In this document: positions 42,715 through 51,232 of the stretch, in pieces
Layout: every line of letters begins with the position of its first letter
Position numbering within the stretch: position 1 is the stretch's first letter
Source of the DNA: UBA10649 sp963842725
GTDB lineage: Bacteria; Actinomycetota; Actinomycetes; S36-B12
Direction: 5' to 3'
NCBI GenBank assembly: GCA_963842725.1
Contig: CAWJHN010000004.1
Location: 744,001 to 808,000, forward strand
DNA length: 64,000 nt
The notes under the pieces: model-generated
Seen by the model: only the letters and a program-made list of their open reading frames with translations
The model's database searches: none
What the model was told of the DNA's origin: nothing
Translations under genes and position numbers: made by a program

Positions 42715-44262
42715 GTGACCTCCCTGCCGTCCACGCCCGTCGCCGCTTCCGGTCCGGCCGGATCGGCCGCGGTCTCGGGCGGCTCGCGAGAGGCCGTCGC
42801 GGCCGCGGTGGGCGTGCTCAGGGCAGGTGGCTCGGCCGTCGACGCGGTGCTGGCCGCCGGGTTCGCGGCCGCGGTGTCCGAGCCGGTGCTGACCAGTCTC
42901 GGCGGCGGCGGCTTCCTGCTCCACGCCGCGCCGGATCACGAGCCGGAGATCCTTGACTTCTTCGTCGACGTTCCGGGCATAGGCGGCGGGAGGCGCGCGG
43001 ACGCGCACGTCGAGACCGTTGTGGTCGACTTCTCGCGGGCCGGACCGGCCGCGGCGGCGAGCGAGCAGGTGTTCCACGGCGGCTGGGGAACCGTGGCCGT
43101 GCCGGGATGCTTCGCGGGCTACCTCGAGGCGCACCGGCGATTCGGGCGCCTTCCCCTGAGCGAGATCGTCGCGCCGGCCGCCGCCCTGGCCCGGGCGGGA
43201 GCGGAACTCTCGCCGATCCAGGTCGGGTTCGTGCATCTGACCATCGGTCTGCTCAGCCTGACCCCAGAGAGCGCAGCGATGTTCGGCGAGGCCGAGGCCT
43301 CCGGACGCTATGCCAACCCGCACTACGCGGCACTGCTCGAGGCGCTGGCGGACGGGTCCGTCACCGGACCGGCCGACCCGGCGTTCACCGAGCCGATGCT
43401 CGCGGCGTCCGGCCAGGGGGGAGGCCTCCTGACACTGTCCGATCTGGAGGCGTATCGCGCGACCCTGCGTGAGCCGCTGGCCCTGCAACGGCACGGTGCG
43501 CACGTCTGGACCAACCCCCCGCCGTCGGTGGGGGGCTGGATCGTCGGGGACGCGCTGGACCGGCTCGCGGACGGGTCGCGCCGCCCTCGCGGCCGAGTCG
43601 TCCACTGGACGGCGGTCGCGGAGGCGCTCGCCGATGCGACCCTGGCCCGACGCGGCCCGGGCCAGGTGCCCACGGGCACGACCCACCTGTCGGTCATCGA
43701 TGCCCAGGGCGCGGTCGCCGCCCTGACCACCTCGAACGGCGCCGGCTCAGGAACCGTGGTGCCCGGCTGGGGCGTGGCGCTCAACAACATGCTGGGCGAG
43801 GAGGACCTCATCGACGGCAGCCCATCGGACCTGGTGCCGGGTACCCGGATGGGGTCGATGATGGCGCCCACCCTGGTCGAGCTCGCGGACGGATCCCGCG
43901 CGGTGCTGGGCACCGGGGGCAGCGAGCGGATCCGCTCGGCGCTGCTGGGGGTGCTGCTGCGCCTCATCGACGGTGGCCTGAGCCTCGCCGACGCGGTGGC
44001 GGCGCCCCGCGTCCATGCGACGGGCAGCGGGCCGATCCATGTCGAGCCGGGACTGCCAGACGACGACCTGATCGGGCTCGCCGCGCTGGCCCAGCGACGC
44101 GACTGGCCGGGACTGGAGCCGTGGCCCGACGCGAACCTGTACTTCGGCGGCGTGCACGCACTGCGCCGCTCGGCCGACGGCACCGTCGAGGCGGTCGGCG
44201 ACCGCCGGCGGTCGGGCGCTGTCGCGGTGGTCCTTCCCGATCAGCGGGTGATCACGGCGTAG
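42715..44262 (+). CDS. Gamma-glutamyltransferase-family (Ntn hydrolase) protein
   Basis: 515-residue gamma-glutamyltranspeptidase homologue that would be cleaved by itself into two subunits and transfer or hydrolyse gamma-glutamyl groups. Large-subunit signature 'VAAAVGVLRAGGSAVDAVLAAGFAAAVSEPVLTSLGGGGFLL'; autoprocessing Thr322 in 'PTGTTHLSVIDAQGAVAALTTSNG'; oxyanion region 'GSMMAPTLVE' and 'GTGGSERI'. No signal peptide is visible, so it appears cytoplasmic, unlike periplasmic GGTs; it may act on other gamma-glutamyl compounds. GTG 42715 chosen from the leaderless -10 spacing; GTG 42706 is the alternative. Confidence 0.88.
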   Translation: MTSLPSTPVAASGPAGSAAVSGGSREAVAAAVGVLRAGGSAVDAVLAAGFAAAVSEPVLTSLGGGGFLLHAAPDHEPEILDFFVDVPGIGGGRRADAHVETVVVDFSRAGPAAAASEQVFHGGWGTVAVPGCFAGYLEAHRRFGRLPLSEIVAPAAALARAGAELSPIQVGFVHLTIGLLSLTPESAAMFGEAEASGRYANPHYAALLEALADGSVTGPADPAFTEPMLAASGQGGGLLTLSDLEAYRATLREPLALQRHGAHVWTNPPPSVGGWIVGDALDRLADGSRRPRGRVVHWTAVAEALADATLARRGPGQVPTGTTHLSVIDAQGAVAALTTSNGAGSGTVVPGWGVALNNMLGEEDLIDGSPSDLVPGTRMGSMMAPTLVELADGSRAVLGTGGSERIRSALLGVLLRLIDGGLSLADAVAAPRVHATGSGPIHVEPGLPDDDLIGLAALAQRRDWPGLEPWPDANLYFGGVHALRRSADGTVEAVGDRRRSGAVAVVLPDQRVITA

Positions 44263-44283
44263 TCCTGCGCGCGCTCCGGGGCG

Positions 44284-44886
44284 TCAGGACGGCCAGGCGG
44301 TGCGGCAGACCACGTGCGACCGACGCGGGTCGCCGGGGGCCAGGCGTGGATGCTCGAAATCGGCGCCGGGGTCACGGACCATGCCGATGCGGCGCATCAC
44401 GGCAAGGGACCGGTCGTTGCCGGCGCTGGTGAAGGCGACGACCTCCGCGAGACCGAGGTCGGTTCGCGCGAAGTCAAGGCACGCGAGGGCGGCTTCGGTG
44501 GCCAGCCCCTGGCCCCACCAGCGACGGTGCAGACGCCAGCCGATCTCGACGCACGGGTCCTCGAGATGGGCGAACGGCGGCTCGAAGCGGGTAGGGAACA
44601 GGCCCACGATGCCGATCGGCCCGTCGGGCAGATGCCCGTCCGACCCCGCCATGGTGGGGTCGGCCTCGACCGCGAAGGGTGCCCGGCCCAGCCAGGGGTC
44701 CTCGCTCAGGAAGCCGTCCACGAAGCCGATCGCCGCCTCGACGACGTCTCCCGGATCGTCACCGAAGACCCGCCAGACGTCGGGATGGCTGTGCATCCCC
44801 AGCACGGCGGCCCGGTCGTCACGGTGCAGCGGACGAAGTCGGAGGCGGGGAGTGATCAGGGACTCCCCGCCTCCTGGCCCAGTCAC
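44284..44886 (-). CDS. RimJ/RimL-type GNAT acetyltransferase
   Basis: 200 residues of one GNAT domain: 'LITPRLRLRPLHRDDRAAVLGMHSHPDVWRVFGDDP', acetyl-CoA loop 'EIGWRLHRRWWGQGLATEAALACLDFA', 'NDRSLAVMRRIGM'. Likely acetylates the N-terminus of a protein or a small amine; substrate unknown. GTG 44886 start, 32 nt after the stop of the upstream Ala-rich secreted protein, so possibly in its transcript. Confidence 0.88.
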   Translation of the reverse strand: MTGPGGGESLITPRLRLRPLHRDDRAAVLGMHSHPDVWRVFGDDPGDVVEAAIGFVDGFLSEDPWLGRAPFAVEADPTMAGSDGHLPDGPIGIVGLFPTRFEPPFAHLEDPCVEIGWRLHRRWWGQGLATEAALACLDFARTDLGLAEVVAFTSAGNDRSLAVMRRIGMVRDPGADFEHPRLAPGDPRRSHVVCRTAWPS

Positions 44887-44918
44887 CCGGGGCGTCCGCG
44901 CGCCGGGTGTGCCGGCGA

Positions 44919-45578
44919 TTACCGGTGGCTCAGCGGCCGCGGGCCGCCGTTGCCACGATCGAGGTCGTCACCGTTGCCCGGTCCGCCGTTGCCGTGCCCG
45001 AAGCCGTGGTGGCCGAAGGCGAGCGGGTTGAGCAGGCCGGCCGGGACGGGGGTGCCGGGGGCGTAGGTGGCGTAGGCGGCGTTGACGGCCGCGAGGTAGG
45101 TGGCTCGAGCCGCCGCGATGGCGTCGGTGTACGCCTTGCGGGCCGCGTCGATCTCGGCCTGGTGCGCCGCCCTGGCCTTGGTCATCGCGTCGCGGTACTC
45201 CGTGATCGCCTTCTCGAGCGCTGCCTTGGGGGCGGTGGTGTCCTGACCAGCGTCTTCTGCCGCATCGAGGGCGTCGTGAGCGGTCCGGACGGCGGCTCGT
45301 TGGGTCGACGTCTCGGTCATGATCGCCGTCCTGATCGCCGTCATCGCCGTGCGGTAGGCGTCCCTCGCGGCCCGCGCGCTGGTCTTGAACGCGCTGCGAG
45401 CGTCCTGGACGGCGCTGACGAGGCTCGGGTTGCCGGCATCGGGTCCGCTGGTCGCAGAGGTGATGCCATTCCCGTGGTCGGTGGCCATCGCGACGCCGGT
45501 GACGCCCGGCGCACCGGCGATCAGGGCCACGCCGGCGGTGATGGTCAGGACTCGACGTGCGGTTCTGGAAAGGCTCAT
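44919..45578 (-). CDS. Secreted Ala-rich helical protein, paralogue A
   Basis: 219 residues, no family recognised. Signal peptide 'VLTITAGVALIAGAPGVTGVAMA' (cut near residue 32), then about 120 residues of alanine-rich helix with heptad-like Ala spacing and repeated Tyr/Arg ('FKTSARAARDAYRTAMTAIRTAI', 'EYRDAMTKARAAHQAEIDAARKAY'), then 'AGLLNPLAFGHHGFGHGNGGPGNGDDLDRGNGG', a Gly/His/Asp-rich tail. Paralogous to the adjacent gene: same length, same MSLSR start, same 'AAHDALxAAEDAG' core and 'LLNP' before the tail. Good ribosome binding site (AGAAGGAAG). Probably extracellular or wall-associated; the tail could bind metal. Confidence 0.75.
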   Translation of the reverse strand: MSLSRTARRVLTITAGVALIAGAPGVTGVAMATDHGNGITSATSGPDAGNPSLVSAVQDARSAFKTSARAARDAYRTAMTAIRTAIMTETSTQRAAVRTAHDALDAAEDAGQDTTAPKAALEKAITEYRDAMTKARAAHQAEIDAARKAYTDAIAAARATYLAAVNAAYATYAPGTPVPAGLLNPLAFGHHGFGHGNGGPGNGDDLDRGNGGPRPLSHR

Positions 45579-45660
45579 GTGTGAGCTTCCTTCTGATCGG
45601 GGGCGGGGGCGCAGTCGAGGTCAGTCTGCGCGAGCGACCGGCCGGAGAACACCATGCGCA

Positions 45661-45677
45661 GATTAAGGACAGGTAAG
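45661..45677 (-). promoter_or_regulatory. Shared box upstream of paralogue A
   Basis: Coding-strand CTTACC-TGTC-CTTAAT-C, a direct hexamer repeat with 10-bp period, 83 nt before the start codon. The same arrangement precedes paralogue B. The spacing suits an OmpR-type response regulator dimer. Confidence 0.5.
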
Positions 45678-45739
45678 GCGTGGGTTCCGCCGGTACGGCG
45701 GCGCCCAGGCTCGGTTCGGTCACTCCTCCTCATCAGTCG

Positions 45740-46399
45740 TCAGTCGTCATCGTTCTCGTGACCGTGGTATTCGTCGCATTCGTTGTGACGGTGGCGGTCG
45801 CGGCCCTGCGGGTTGAGCAGAGGAGGTGGGACGGCAGCCGGGGCGAACGCCGCGGTGACTGCCGTCGTGTACGCGGAGATCGCCGCCGTGACGGCGCTGC
45901 GATAACCAGCGAACGCGGCCTCGACCTGAGCCCTGGCCGCCGTGCGCGCGGTCAACAGTGCCGTACGGTACGCCGTCACCGCCTTCCTGAACGCGAGCTC
46001 GAGTGCGGCATGGTCGCGTCCGGCGTCCTCAGCGGCCAGCAGGGCGTCATGCGCCGCGATGGCGGCGGCCCGCGCGGCGACCACTGCGGGGTCGGCCACG
46101 ATCGCCGCTCGGATGGTGGCGAGCGACCCCTTGAGCGTGGACCTCGCAGCGGATCTCGCTCTGTCGAACGTCGACTGGGCTGTGTGGACCGCCACCTCCT
46201 GTGCCGACGTCAGGGCCACCCGGGCTGTGCACGACTCGTCCCCGTCGTCGTCGGAGGCGATCCGCGAGTGGGCCGACGACCTGTACCCGGCGCCGTTCTC
46301 CCCGGCCAGGGCCAGCCCGGTCACGCCGGGCGTCGCGGCGATGAGCGCGATCGAGGCCGCGAGCGCCAGGGGGCGGCCGATACCGCGAGAGAGGGACAT
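45740..46399 (-). CDS. Secreted Ala-rich helical protein, paralogue B
   Basis: 219 residues, paralogous to the gene at 44919-45578. Signal peptide 'PLALAASIALIAATPGVTGLALA'; mature part begins with an acidic stretch ('SDDDGDESC'), then alanine-rich helix ('VHTAQSTFDRARSAARSTLKGSLATIRAAI', 'IAAHDALLAAEDAGRDHAALELAFRKAVTAYRTAL'), 'PPPLLNPQG' and a tail rich in His, Asp and Glu ('DRHRHNECDEYHGHENDDD') that looks metal-binding. Two Cys only. No known family. Separated from paralogue A by 161 bp including A's own promoter box, so each gene seems independently controlled by the same signal. Confidence 0.75.
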   Translation of the reverse strand: MSLSRGIGRPLALAASIALIAATPGVTGLALAGENGAGYRSSAHSRIASDDDGDESCTARVALTSAQEVAVHTAQSTFDRARSAARSTLKGSLATIRAAIVADPAVVAARAAAIAAHDALLAAEDAGRDHAALELAFRKAVTAYRTALLTARTAARAQVEAAFAGYRSAVTAAISAYTTAVTAAFAPAAVPPPLLNPQGRDRHRHNECDEYHGHENDDD

Positions 46400-46510
46400 G
46401 CTCCGGGCTCCTGCCTTCCGTGTCCGGTCGCGCCGGGGCGCGCGAAGCGCCCACAGGATCGAGTCTGTCGCGGTCCCGTGGGCAGCGGCATCCCCACCGA
46501 GCCAAGCCTG

Positions 46511-46527
46511 GATTAAGGCTGGGTAAG
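46511..46527 (-). promoter_or_regulatory. Shared box upstream of paralogue B
   Basis: Coding-strand CTTACC-CAGC-CTTAAT-C, matching the box before paralogue A in 13 of 17 bases with identical spacing, 112 nt before the start codon. A perfect palindrome TTGGTACCAA lies just upstream at 46534-46543. Confidence 0.5.
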
Positions 46528-46564
46528 AATCACCTTGGTACCAAACGGGATCGGGGGCCCGGGC

Positions 46565-46939
46565 CTACTCGGCGCACAGGCAGAAGGGATGCCCTGCGGG
46601 GTCGAGGTAGACGCGGAACGACGTACCGGGCTGCACCGCGTGCTTGCGGGCTCCGAGGGCGAGGACCGACGCCTCGGCGGTGTCGAGGTCGTCGACCTCG
46701 AAGTCGAGGTGCTCCTGCTGCGGGTGTTCCTGTCCCGGCCACGCCGGAGCCCGATACCCGTCAACACGCTGGAACGCGATGGTCGCGCCGGCATCGCTGG
46801 CGAGTTGGATCCACTCGTCGTCCGAGATGTCGTCGTCGACGGGCCAGCCGGTGATGGCCGAGTAGAAGGCCGCGAGTGCGACCGGATCGGGGCAGTCGAT
46901 GGCCGTCCAGCCGAGGCGCGCGATGGCAGTCATGCGCAT
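46565..46939 (-). CDS. VOC-superfamily (glyoxalase/bleomycin-resistance-like) protein
   Basis: About 124 residues, one VOC fold: 'GWTAIDCPDPVALAAFYSAITGWPVD', 'HLDFEVDDLDTAEASVLALGARKHA', 'FRVYLDPAGHPFCLCAE'. Conserved His and the final Glu are positioned as metal ligands. Substrate unknown. Starts at 46942 (GTG), 46939 or 46933 (ATG) are all possible; no clear ribosome site decides. It follows the M20 peptidase gene by 16 nt and is likely cotranscribed. Confidence 0.85.
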   Translation of the reverse strand: MRMTAIARLGWTAIDCPDPVALAAFYSAITGWPVDDDISDDEWIQLASDAGATIAFQRVDGYRAPAWPGQEHPQQEHLDFEVDDLDTAEASVLALGARKHAVQPGTSFRVYLDPAGHPFCLCAE

Positions 46940-46955
46940 CACTGTGCCACGAGGC

Positions 46956-48215
46956 TCACCCGCACACCCGCAGAATCAGGCGGACGAGTGCCCGGGCGCA
47001 GTCGATCACGTCGTCGACCGGCACGTGCTCGTCAGGTGCGTGGGCCGCGACCGCGTCGCCCGGTCCGTACTGGACGGTGGGGATGCCGCCGAGGCCCATG
47101 AGCAGGCGCAGGTCGGAGCCGTACGGTCCGCCGTAGACGTCAGCGACCCGGCCCGTGGTGGTGGCGTGCACGTCGGCGACGGCGGTGATGACCTCGGCAT
47201 CGGCGGGTGTGCGGCCGGAGGCGAATTGCCCGCCCCACCAGGTCACCTCGACCGGGTGGTCGACCAGCCAGGGGTCAGCGTCGCCGGCCGCGGCGACCGC
47301 CGCCTCGAACTCCGCGCGGGCGTGGGCGGTGGACTCGCCCAGTGCAACGCCGAGACGGCCCTCCGCGACGAGCAGGTCGGGCACCGTCGAGGCCCAGTCC
47401 CCGGCGTGCACCGTCCCGATCGACAGCGGGTACGCCAGCGACCACCGCTGCATCAGCGGGTCCACGTCCGCGTTGCGGCGCCTCTCGAGTTCGTCGAGGG
47501 CGGCGAGCACGGGGGTCAGTTTCTCGATGGCGCTCACGCCCTCGGTCCGCCGCGAGGCGTGCGTGGCGAGGCCGCGAACCGTGAGCCTGAACGTCAGCGC
47601 TCCGCCGTTCGCCGGGACGATGTCCATGCTGGTCGGCTCGGGCACCACGCACATGTCGGCCGTGACGCCGTGCCGGAGCAGCGCGAAGGTGCCGAGCCCG
47701 CCGTCCTCCTCGCCAACGACCGGCGCCAGGATGACGTTGCCCCGCAAGGGGATCCCGGACGCCTGAACGGCTCGAACCGCCGCCCACATGGCCGCGACCC
47801 CCGCCTTCATGTCGCACGCCCCCCTCGCCACGACGCAGTCCCTGCCGTTGACGTCCAACCGGCGCGGGTCGAACGGGTCACCCGTCCACGCCGCGGGATC
47901 ACCCGGCGGCACCACGTCGGTGTGACCGTTCAGCAGCAACGTCGGTCCCGTGCCGTCGCCGCGCAGGCTGGCCGTCACGCCCACGGCGGCCGTGCGCACG
48001 ACCTCCATGCCCGGGAAGTCGGGGTCACTCTGCATGGCGTCGAGGTCGATGTCCCACTCGTCGACCGCCAGGCCTTCGGAGCGCCAGCGCTGTGCGAGGT
48101 GACGCTGGATCGCGACCTCCGCCTCGGTCCCGCCCATGGATGGGATGCGCAGGAGCTCGAGGAGGTCGGCGATCAGGGCTTCGGCGTCGATCACGGGTTC
48201 GCTCACGGGAGGCAT
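46956..48215 (-). CDS. M20-family metallopeptidase (ArgE/DapE/CPG2-like)
   Basis: 419-residue zinc amidohydrolase. 'LNGHTDVVPPG' (first ligand His and catalytic Asp), 'ARGACDMKAGVAAM' (bridging Asp), 'PVVGEEDGGLGTFA' (catalytic and ligand Glu), a dimerisation domain ('FRLTVRGLATHASRRTEGVSAIEKL'), and the late ligand His in 'APDEHVPVDDV'. Family members cleave N-acyl amino acids or dipeptides, acetylornithine or succinyl-diaminopimelate; nothing here decides the substrate. ATG 48215 chosen (AAGGAG upstream); GTG 48206 is possible. Confidence 0.9.
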   Translation of the reverse strand: MPPVSEPVIDAEALIADLLELLRIPSMGGTEAEVAIQRHLAQRWRSEGLAVDEWDIDLDAMQSDPDFPGMEVVRTAAVGVTASLRGDGTGPTLLLNGHTDVVPPGDPAAWTGDPFDPRRLDVNGRDCVVARGACDMKAGVAAMWAAVRAVQASGIPLRGNVILAPVVGEEDGGLGTFALLRHGVTADMCVVPEPTSMDIVPANGGALTFRLTVRGLATHASRRTEGVSAIEKLTPVLAALDELERRRNADVDPLMQRWSLAYPLSIGTVHAGDWASTVPDLLVAEGRLGVALGESTAHARAEFEAAVAAAGDADPWLVDHPVEVTWWGGQFASGRTPADAEVITAVADVHATTTGRVADVYGGPYGSDLRLLMGLGGIPTVQYGPGDAVAAHAPDEHVPVDDVIDCARALVRLILRVCG

Positions 48216-48299
48216 CCTGCCGCGCGGCTCCTTGTGCGGCCTACCGTGCCCCGTCATCATTCGACGCACGACGTCAGCCGACCAGCCGAAGGGTCACCC

Positions 48300-49038
48300 A
48301 TGCGCCTGCCCCGTGCCGCCCTGCTCGCCGTGGCGACGATCGCACTGGCCCCCCTGTTCGCGTCCGCCCCCGCCTCGGCCGCAGCGGCGGTCCCGAAGGT
48401 GGGGCAGTGCTTCCTCATCACGGACAAGCAGACGTACGACGACTACTGGTCCGGTGCGAAGGCGGTCACCTGCGCCCAGCGCCACAGCTTCGAGGTGACC
48501 AGGGCGAGTGCCCTGCCGGGCCGACGCCGATGCGGTGACGTTCGCGCAGGACGCCTGCGACTACCTGACGGTGTGGAAGGACGTCGGCATCAACCAGCCG
48601 CGCGGGGGCGTGGTGCGCAATCCGATCCGGATCGAGGCCTTCTACTTCGTCGTCCGCGGCGCGGCGCCACCGAGCTACGTCTGCGGGGCGAGCCCGGTCG
48701 TGCTCCGGGGCGCGAAGGGCGCGGTGCTGACGTCGATGACGGGACGGATCCGGGGCATGAGCACCGCGACCCGGGCGTCGCTGCTCTACTGCAATGCCGC
48801 CGCCGGTGGGCGGGAGGCATATGCGCCGGCAGTCACGGTGCCGTGCTCGAGGACGCCGCGCTGGCAGGTCCAGCGGTGGATCATGTGGGCCGGGATCTAC
48901 GACGCGTACCCCGGTGAGGACGTCATGGCGGCCGCGGCGGGTGAGATGTGCGGACCCGGACGGGAGTTCACCTACCCCACCGCGGCGACGTGGGACACCG
49001 GCTCCAAGAGGACGTTCTGCTATACGTTTGTTCCGTAA
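48300..49038 (+). pseudogene. Secreted protein resembling septum-formation domain proteins, frameshifted (+1)
   Basis: ATG 48300 gives a signal peptide ('AALLAVATIALAPLFASAPASAAA') and 'VGQCFLITDKQTYDDYWSGAKAVTCAQRHSFEVT', close to the 'GDCF...VPCxxPHxxEV' pattern of septum-formation-family domains. After 'RASALP' an extra G in 48518-48520 shifts the frame; the rest ('ADADAVTFAQDACDYLTVWKDVGIN' to 'TGSKRTFCYTFVP') follows to 49038. Repair gives 245 residues with several Cys suited to disulfides. Family placement is weak. The stretch 49039-49220 after it holds no gene; it contains a perfect DnaA-box sequence TTATCCACA at 49057-49065. Confidence 0.72.
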
Positions 49039-49220
49039 TGTTCCAAATGTCGGTATTTATCCACAGGGAAATGGCGCCACGAGGCTCCCCACAGGCGTGG
49101 GTGTGCAGATTGGGCGCCCCGCTGCCCTAGGGTGGAGCCGACCAAGCAGGGGGAACCCCTAGGTGGCACCCGCCACTGACCGCGGCCACGCGGTTCTGAG
49201 CGAGACAACAGGAGGGCCCG

Positions 49221-49376
49221 ATGGCCGAGAGCTACACCGGCGAGGCGTACTGCGTGAAGTGCAAGGAGAAGCGGGAGTTCACCGGCCACGTCGAGGAGAC
49301 GAACGGTCGCCGTTTCGCCAAGGGCATCTGCCCCGTGTGCGGCACCAAGGTGACGCGCATTCTGGGCAAGGCGTAA
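49221..49376 (+). CDS. DUF5679 zinc-ribbon protein
   Basis: 51-residue protein with two Cys pairs, 'YCVKCKEKREF' and 'ICPVCGTKVTRILGKA', forming a zinc ribbon. This is the small DUF5679 family, common in actinobacteria and of unknown role; the fold resembles the domain appended to some topoisomerases. ATG 49221 follows GGAGGG by 5 nt. A strong terminator begins 35 nt after the stop, so it is likely a single-gene transcript. Confidence 0.9.
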   Translation: MAESYTGEAYCVKCKEKREFTGHVEETNGRRFAKGICPVCGTKVTRILGKA

Positions 49377-49410
49377 GCGCAACACGCACCACCGCACCTC
49401 ACGACGCACC

Positions 49411-49442
49411 ACGAGGCGGCAACCGAGAGGTTGCCGCCTCGT
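49411..49442 (+). terminator. Intrinsic-type hairpin after the DUF5679 gene
   Basis: Perfect 14-bp stem (ACGAGGCGGCAACC with its complement) closed by a GAGA tetraloop. It could serve both this gene and the convergent hydrolase at 49586. Confidence 0.8.
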
Positions 49443-49585
49443 GCTGTGTCCGAGACCCCCCACCCCACCCCCGCCCACGTCCCGAGCTCCACCTGCTTCC
49501 TGCCGAGCGGTGAGTTGTCGGGGCTCCGGATGCAAAGTCGACCCCGACATCTCCCCACTCGCGAGGTTGGTTGGTTGGCTGGGGG

Positions 49586-51100
49586 TCAGTTGGCTGGGCG
49601 GGCCAGCGCGCACGTGACGTCGCGGACCGGCAGGCGCCGGGTCAGCACGTACCTGGTCACCGGATCGTTGACGCACCCGGACCGCGTCTGCAGCCAGCTG
49701 ACGTGCTGCGCGCTGTCGTAGGTGATCATCGCCGAGCCGACGAAGACGTTCGCGGCCGTGCGGGCGCCGACCCAGGGGGTGCGCGGGTCGGCCACGGAGT
49801 TGACGATGACTGGCGGGGTCGGCAGGGCGATCGCCGTCGAAGGTCGAAGGGGCCGGCCGAGTGCCGGCAGCCCGGCGCAGCTGCTGGCCTCGCTCGCGGC
49901 GCCCAGACCGGCACTGAGTCCACCGACGCGGGCCGCCTGCACCGTGATCTGGATCGCGTCCTCAACCGTGAGTCGCTCAGGGAGGTCGGCGCAGTTGACG
50001 AGGGAGAGCACCGGGTCGAAGCCGAGATCCGGGGGATCGTCCGGATCGGGGACCAGCGCTCGCGCCAGCATGTCCGCCGCTCGCTGCCGTAGCGCCGGCC
50101 GGGAATCGAAGAGCGCGATCCGCGCAGCCCGGATGATCAGCCGCGCCTCCGGCCAGCTGGACTGGCTGGAGCTCAGGTCGTTCAGGACGCCGTCGATCTC
50201 CCAGCGGCCGACCACCGCTCCCGACGACGCGGTGATGACGCGCTCCTGCAGTGCGGTCATGACCCTGCGGTGGGCTGCGCGCAGGTCCGGCCCGAGCCAT
50301 GCTGCGAGGCGTGCCCAGCCGGTCGCCACGGACCAGATCGACTCCCGCGCATACGACCCGGCGGTGCTCAGCGGATCGATTGTCCCGTCGAGCACCATCG
50401 CGCGAAGCCGGCCCGGGAAGGCCTGGGCGAAGACCCGGCCGATCGTCGAGCCGTAGCTCATTCCCCAGTACGTGATCTGGTCCTCCCCGAGCGCCGCCCG
50501 CAGGGCATTGAGATCGCGGGCGGAGTACCAAGTGCCCAGGAACGGGGCGAGGCCGGCGTTGGCGGACAGGCACGTCGCCATGGCCGCCGACTCCTCCTGA
50601 TAGACGATCGTTGCGAGGGCCGGCCAGTCCACGGGTCCGGTGTTCGGCAGCTCGGAGGGCAGCGCCATCCGGCAGTCGGCAAGGGCGGGGGTGGTGATCC
50701 CGGTCCCGCGGGGGTCCCAGGTGACGAGGTCGAAGCGCTCCCGGACCTCCGGAGGCAGGACGGACGCGATGTCGGTGAGCAGCGACAGCCCGTCGCCGCC
50801 GGGCCCGCCCGGATTGAAGACCAGGACACCGAGCCGTTCGCTCGCCGGGCCGTCCGCGCGCACGCGCCCGACGCCGATCCGGAACCGGGCCGGTCCGGGA
50901 CTCGCCCAGTCCACCGGGACGTCGAGAGTCGCGCACTCGGCGCCACGAAGGTTCCGACCCTCGCATGCGTGCCAGCGCAGGGAGTCGGCCGACGACGGCG
51001 CGGCCAGGGCCGGCGGGGTCCCCGTTGCCGCCCCGGCAAGCGCGATGCAGATGATCCCGACGAGGGGCCGAAGCCGCCTCCGGATGGATGCTGGGCGCAC
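49586..51100 (-). CDS. Secreted alpha/beta hydrolase (S33 proline-iminopeptidase-like, TAP C-terminal)
   Basis: 504 residues. Signal peptide 'LRPLVGIICIALAGAATGTPPALAA', then an alpha/beta hydrolase of the tripeptidyl aminopeptidase type: oxyanion 'VLVFNPGGPGGDGLSL', 'DLVTWDPRGTGITTPALADC', nucleophile Ser in 'YWGMSYGSTIGRVFAQAFPGRLRAMVLDG', late 'VIVNSVADPRTPW' (acid) and 'YDSAQHVSWLQTRSGCVND' (His). Exported aminopeptidase or esterase. GTG 51100 chosen because AAAGGA sits 7 nt upstream. Confidence 0.9.
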   Translation of the reverse strand: MRPASIRRRLRPLVGIICIALAGAATGTPPALAAPSSADSLRWHACEGRNLRGAECATLDVPVDWASPGPARFRIGVGRVRADGPASERLGVLVFNPGGPGGDGLSLLTDIASVLPPEVRERFDLVTWDPRGTGITTPALADCRMALPSELPNTGPVDWPALATIVYQEESAAMATCLSANAGLAPFLGTWYSARDLNALRAALGEDQITYWGMSYGSTIGRVFAQAFPGRLRAMVLDGTIDPLSTAGSYARESIWSVATGWARLAAWLGPDLRAAHRRVMTALQERVITASSGAVVGRWEIDGVLNDLSSSQSSWPEARLIIRAARIALFDSRPALRQRAADMLARALVPDPDDPPDLGFDPVLSLVNCADLPERLTVEDAIQITVQAARVGGLSAGLGAASEASSCAGLPALGRPLRPSTAIALPTPPVIVNSVADPRTPWVGARTAANVFVGSAMITYDSAQHVSWLQTRSGCVNDPVTRYVLTRRLPVRDVTCALARPAN

Positions 51101-51220
51101 CTGGGTGTCCTTTCGCGGGCCTGGCCGGCCTCGATGACGTGCCGCCGTGGACCCGATTGTGGTGCACTGCGCTCGCTCAGGGCGAACACCGCGCATGCGG
51201 GTCATTGCGCTGGGTGCCGA

Positions 51221-51226
51221 TACCGT
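51221..51226 (+). promoter_or_regulatory. -10 element of a leaderless zinc-protease gene
   Basis: TACCGT ends 6 nt before ATG 51233. No Shine-Dalgarno is present. Confidence 0.55.
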
Positions 51227-51232
51227 TGACAC

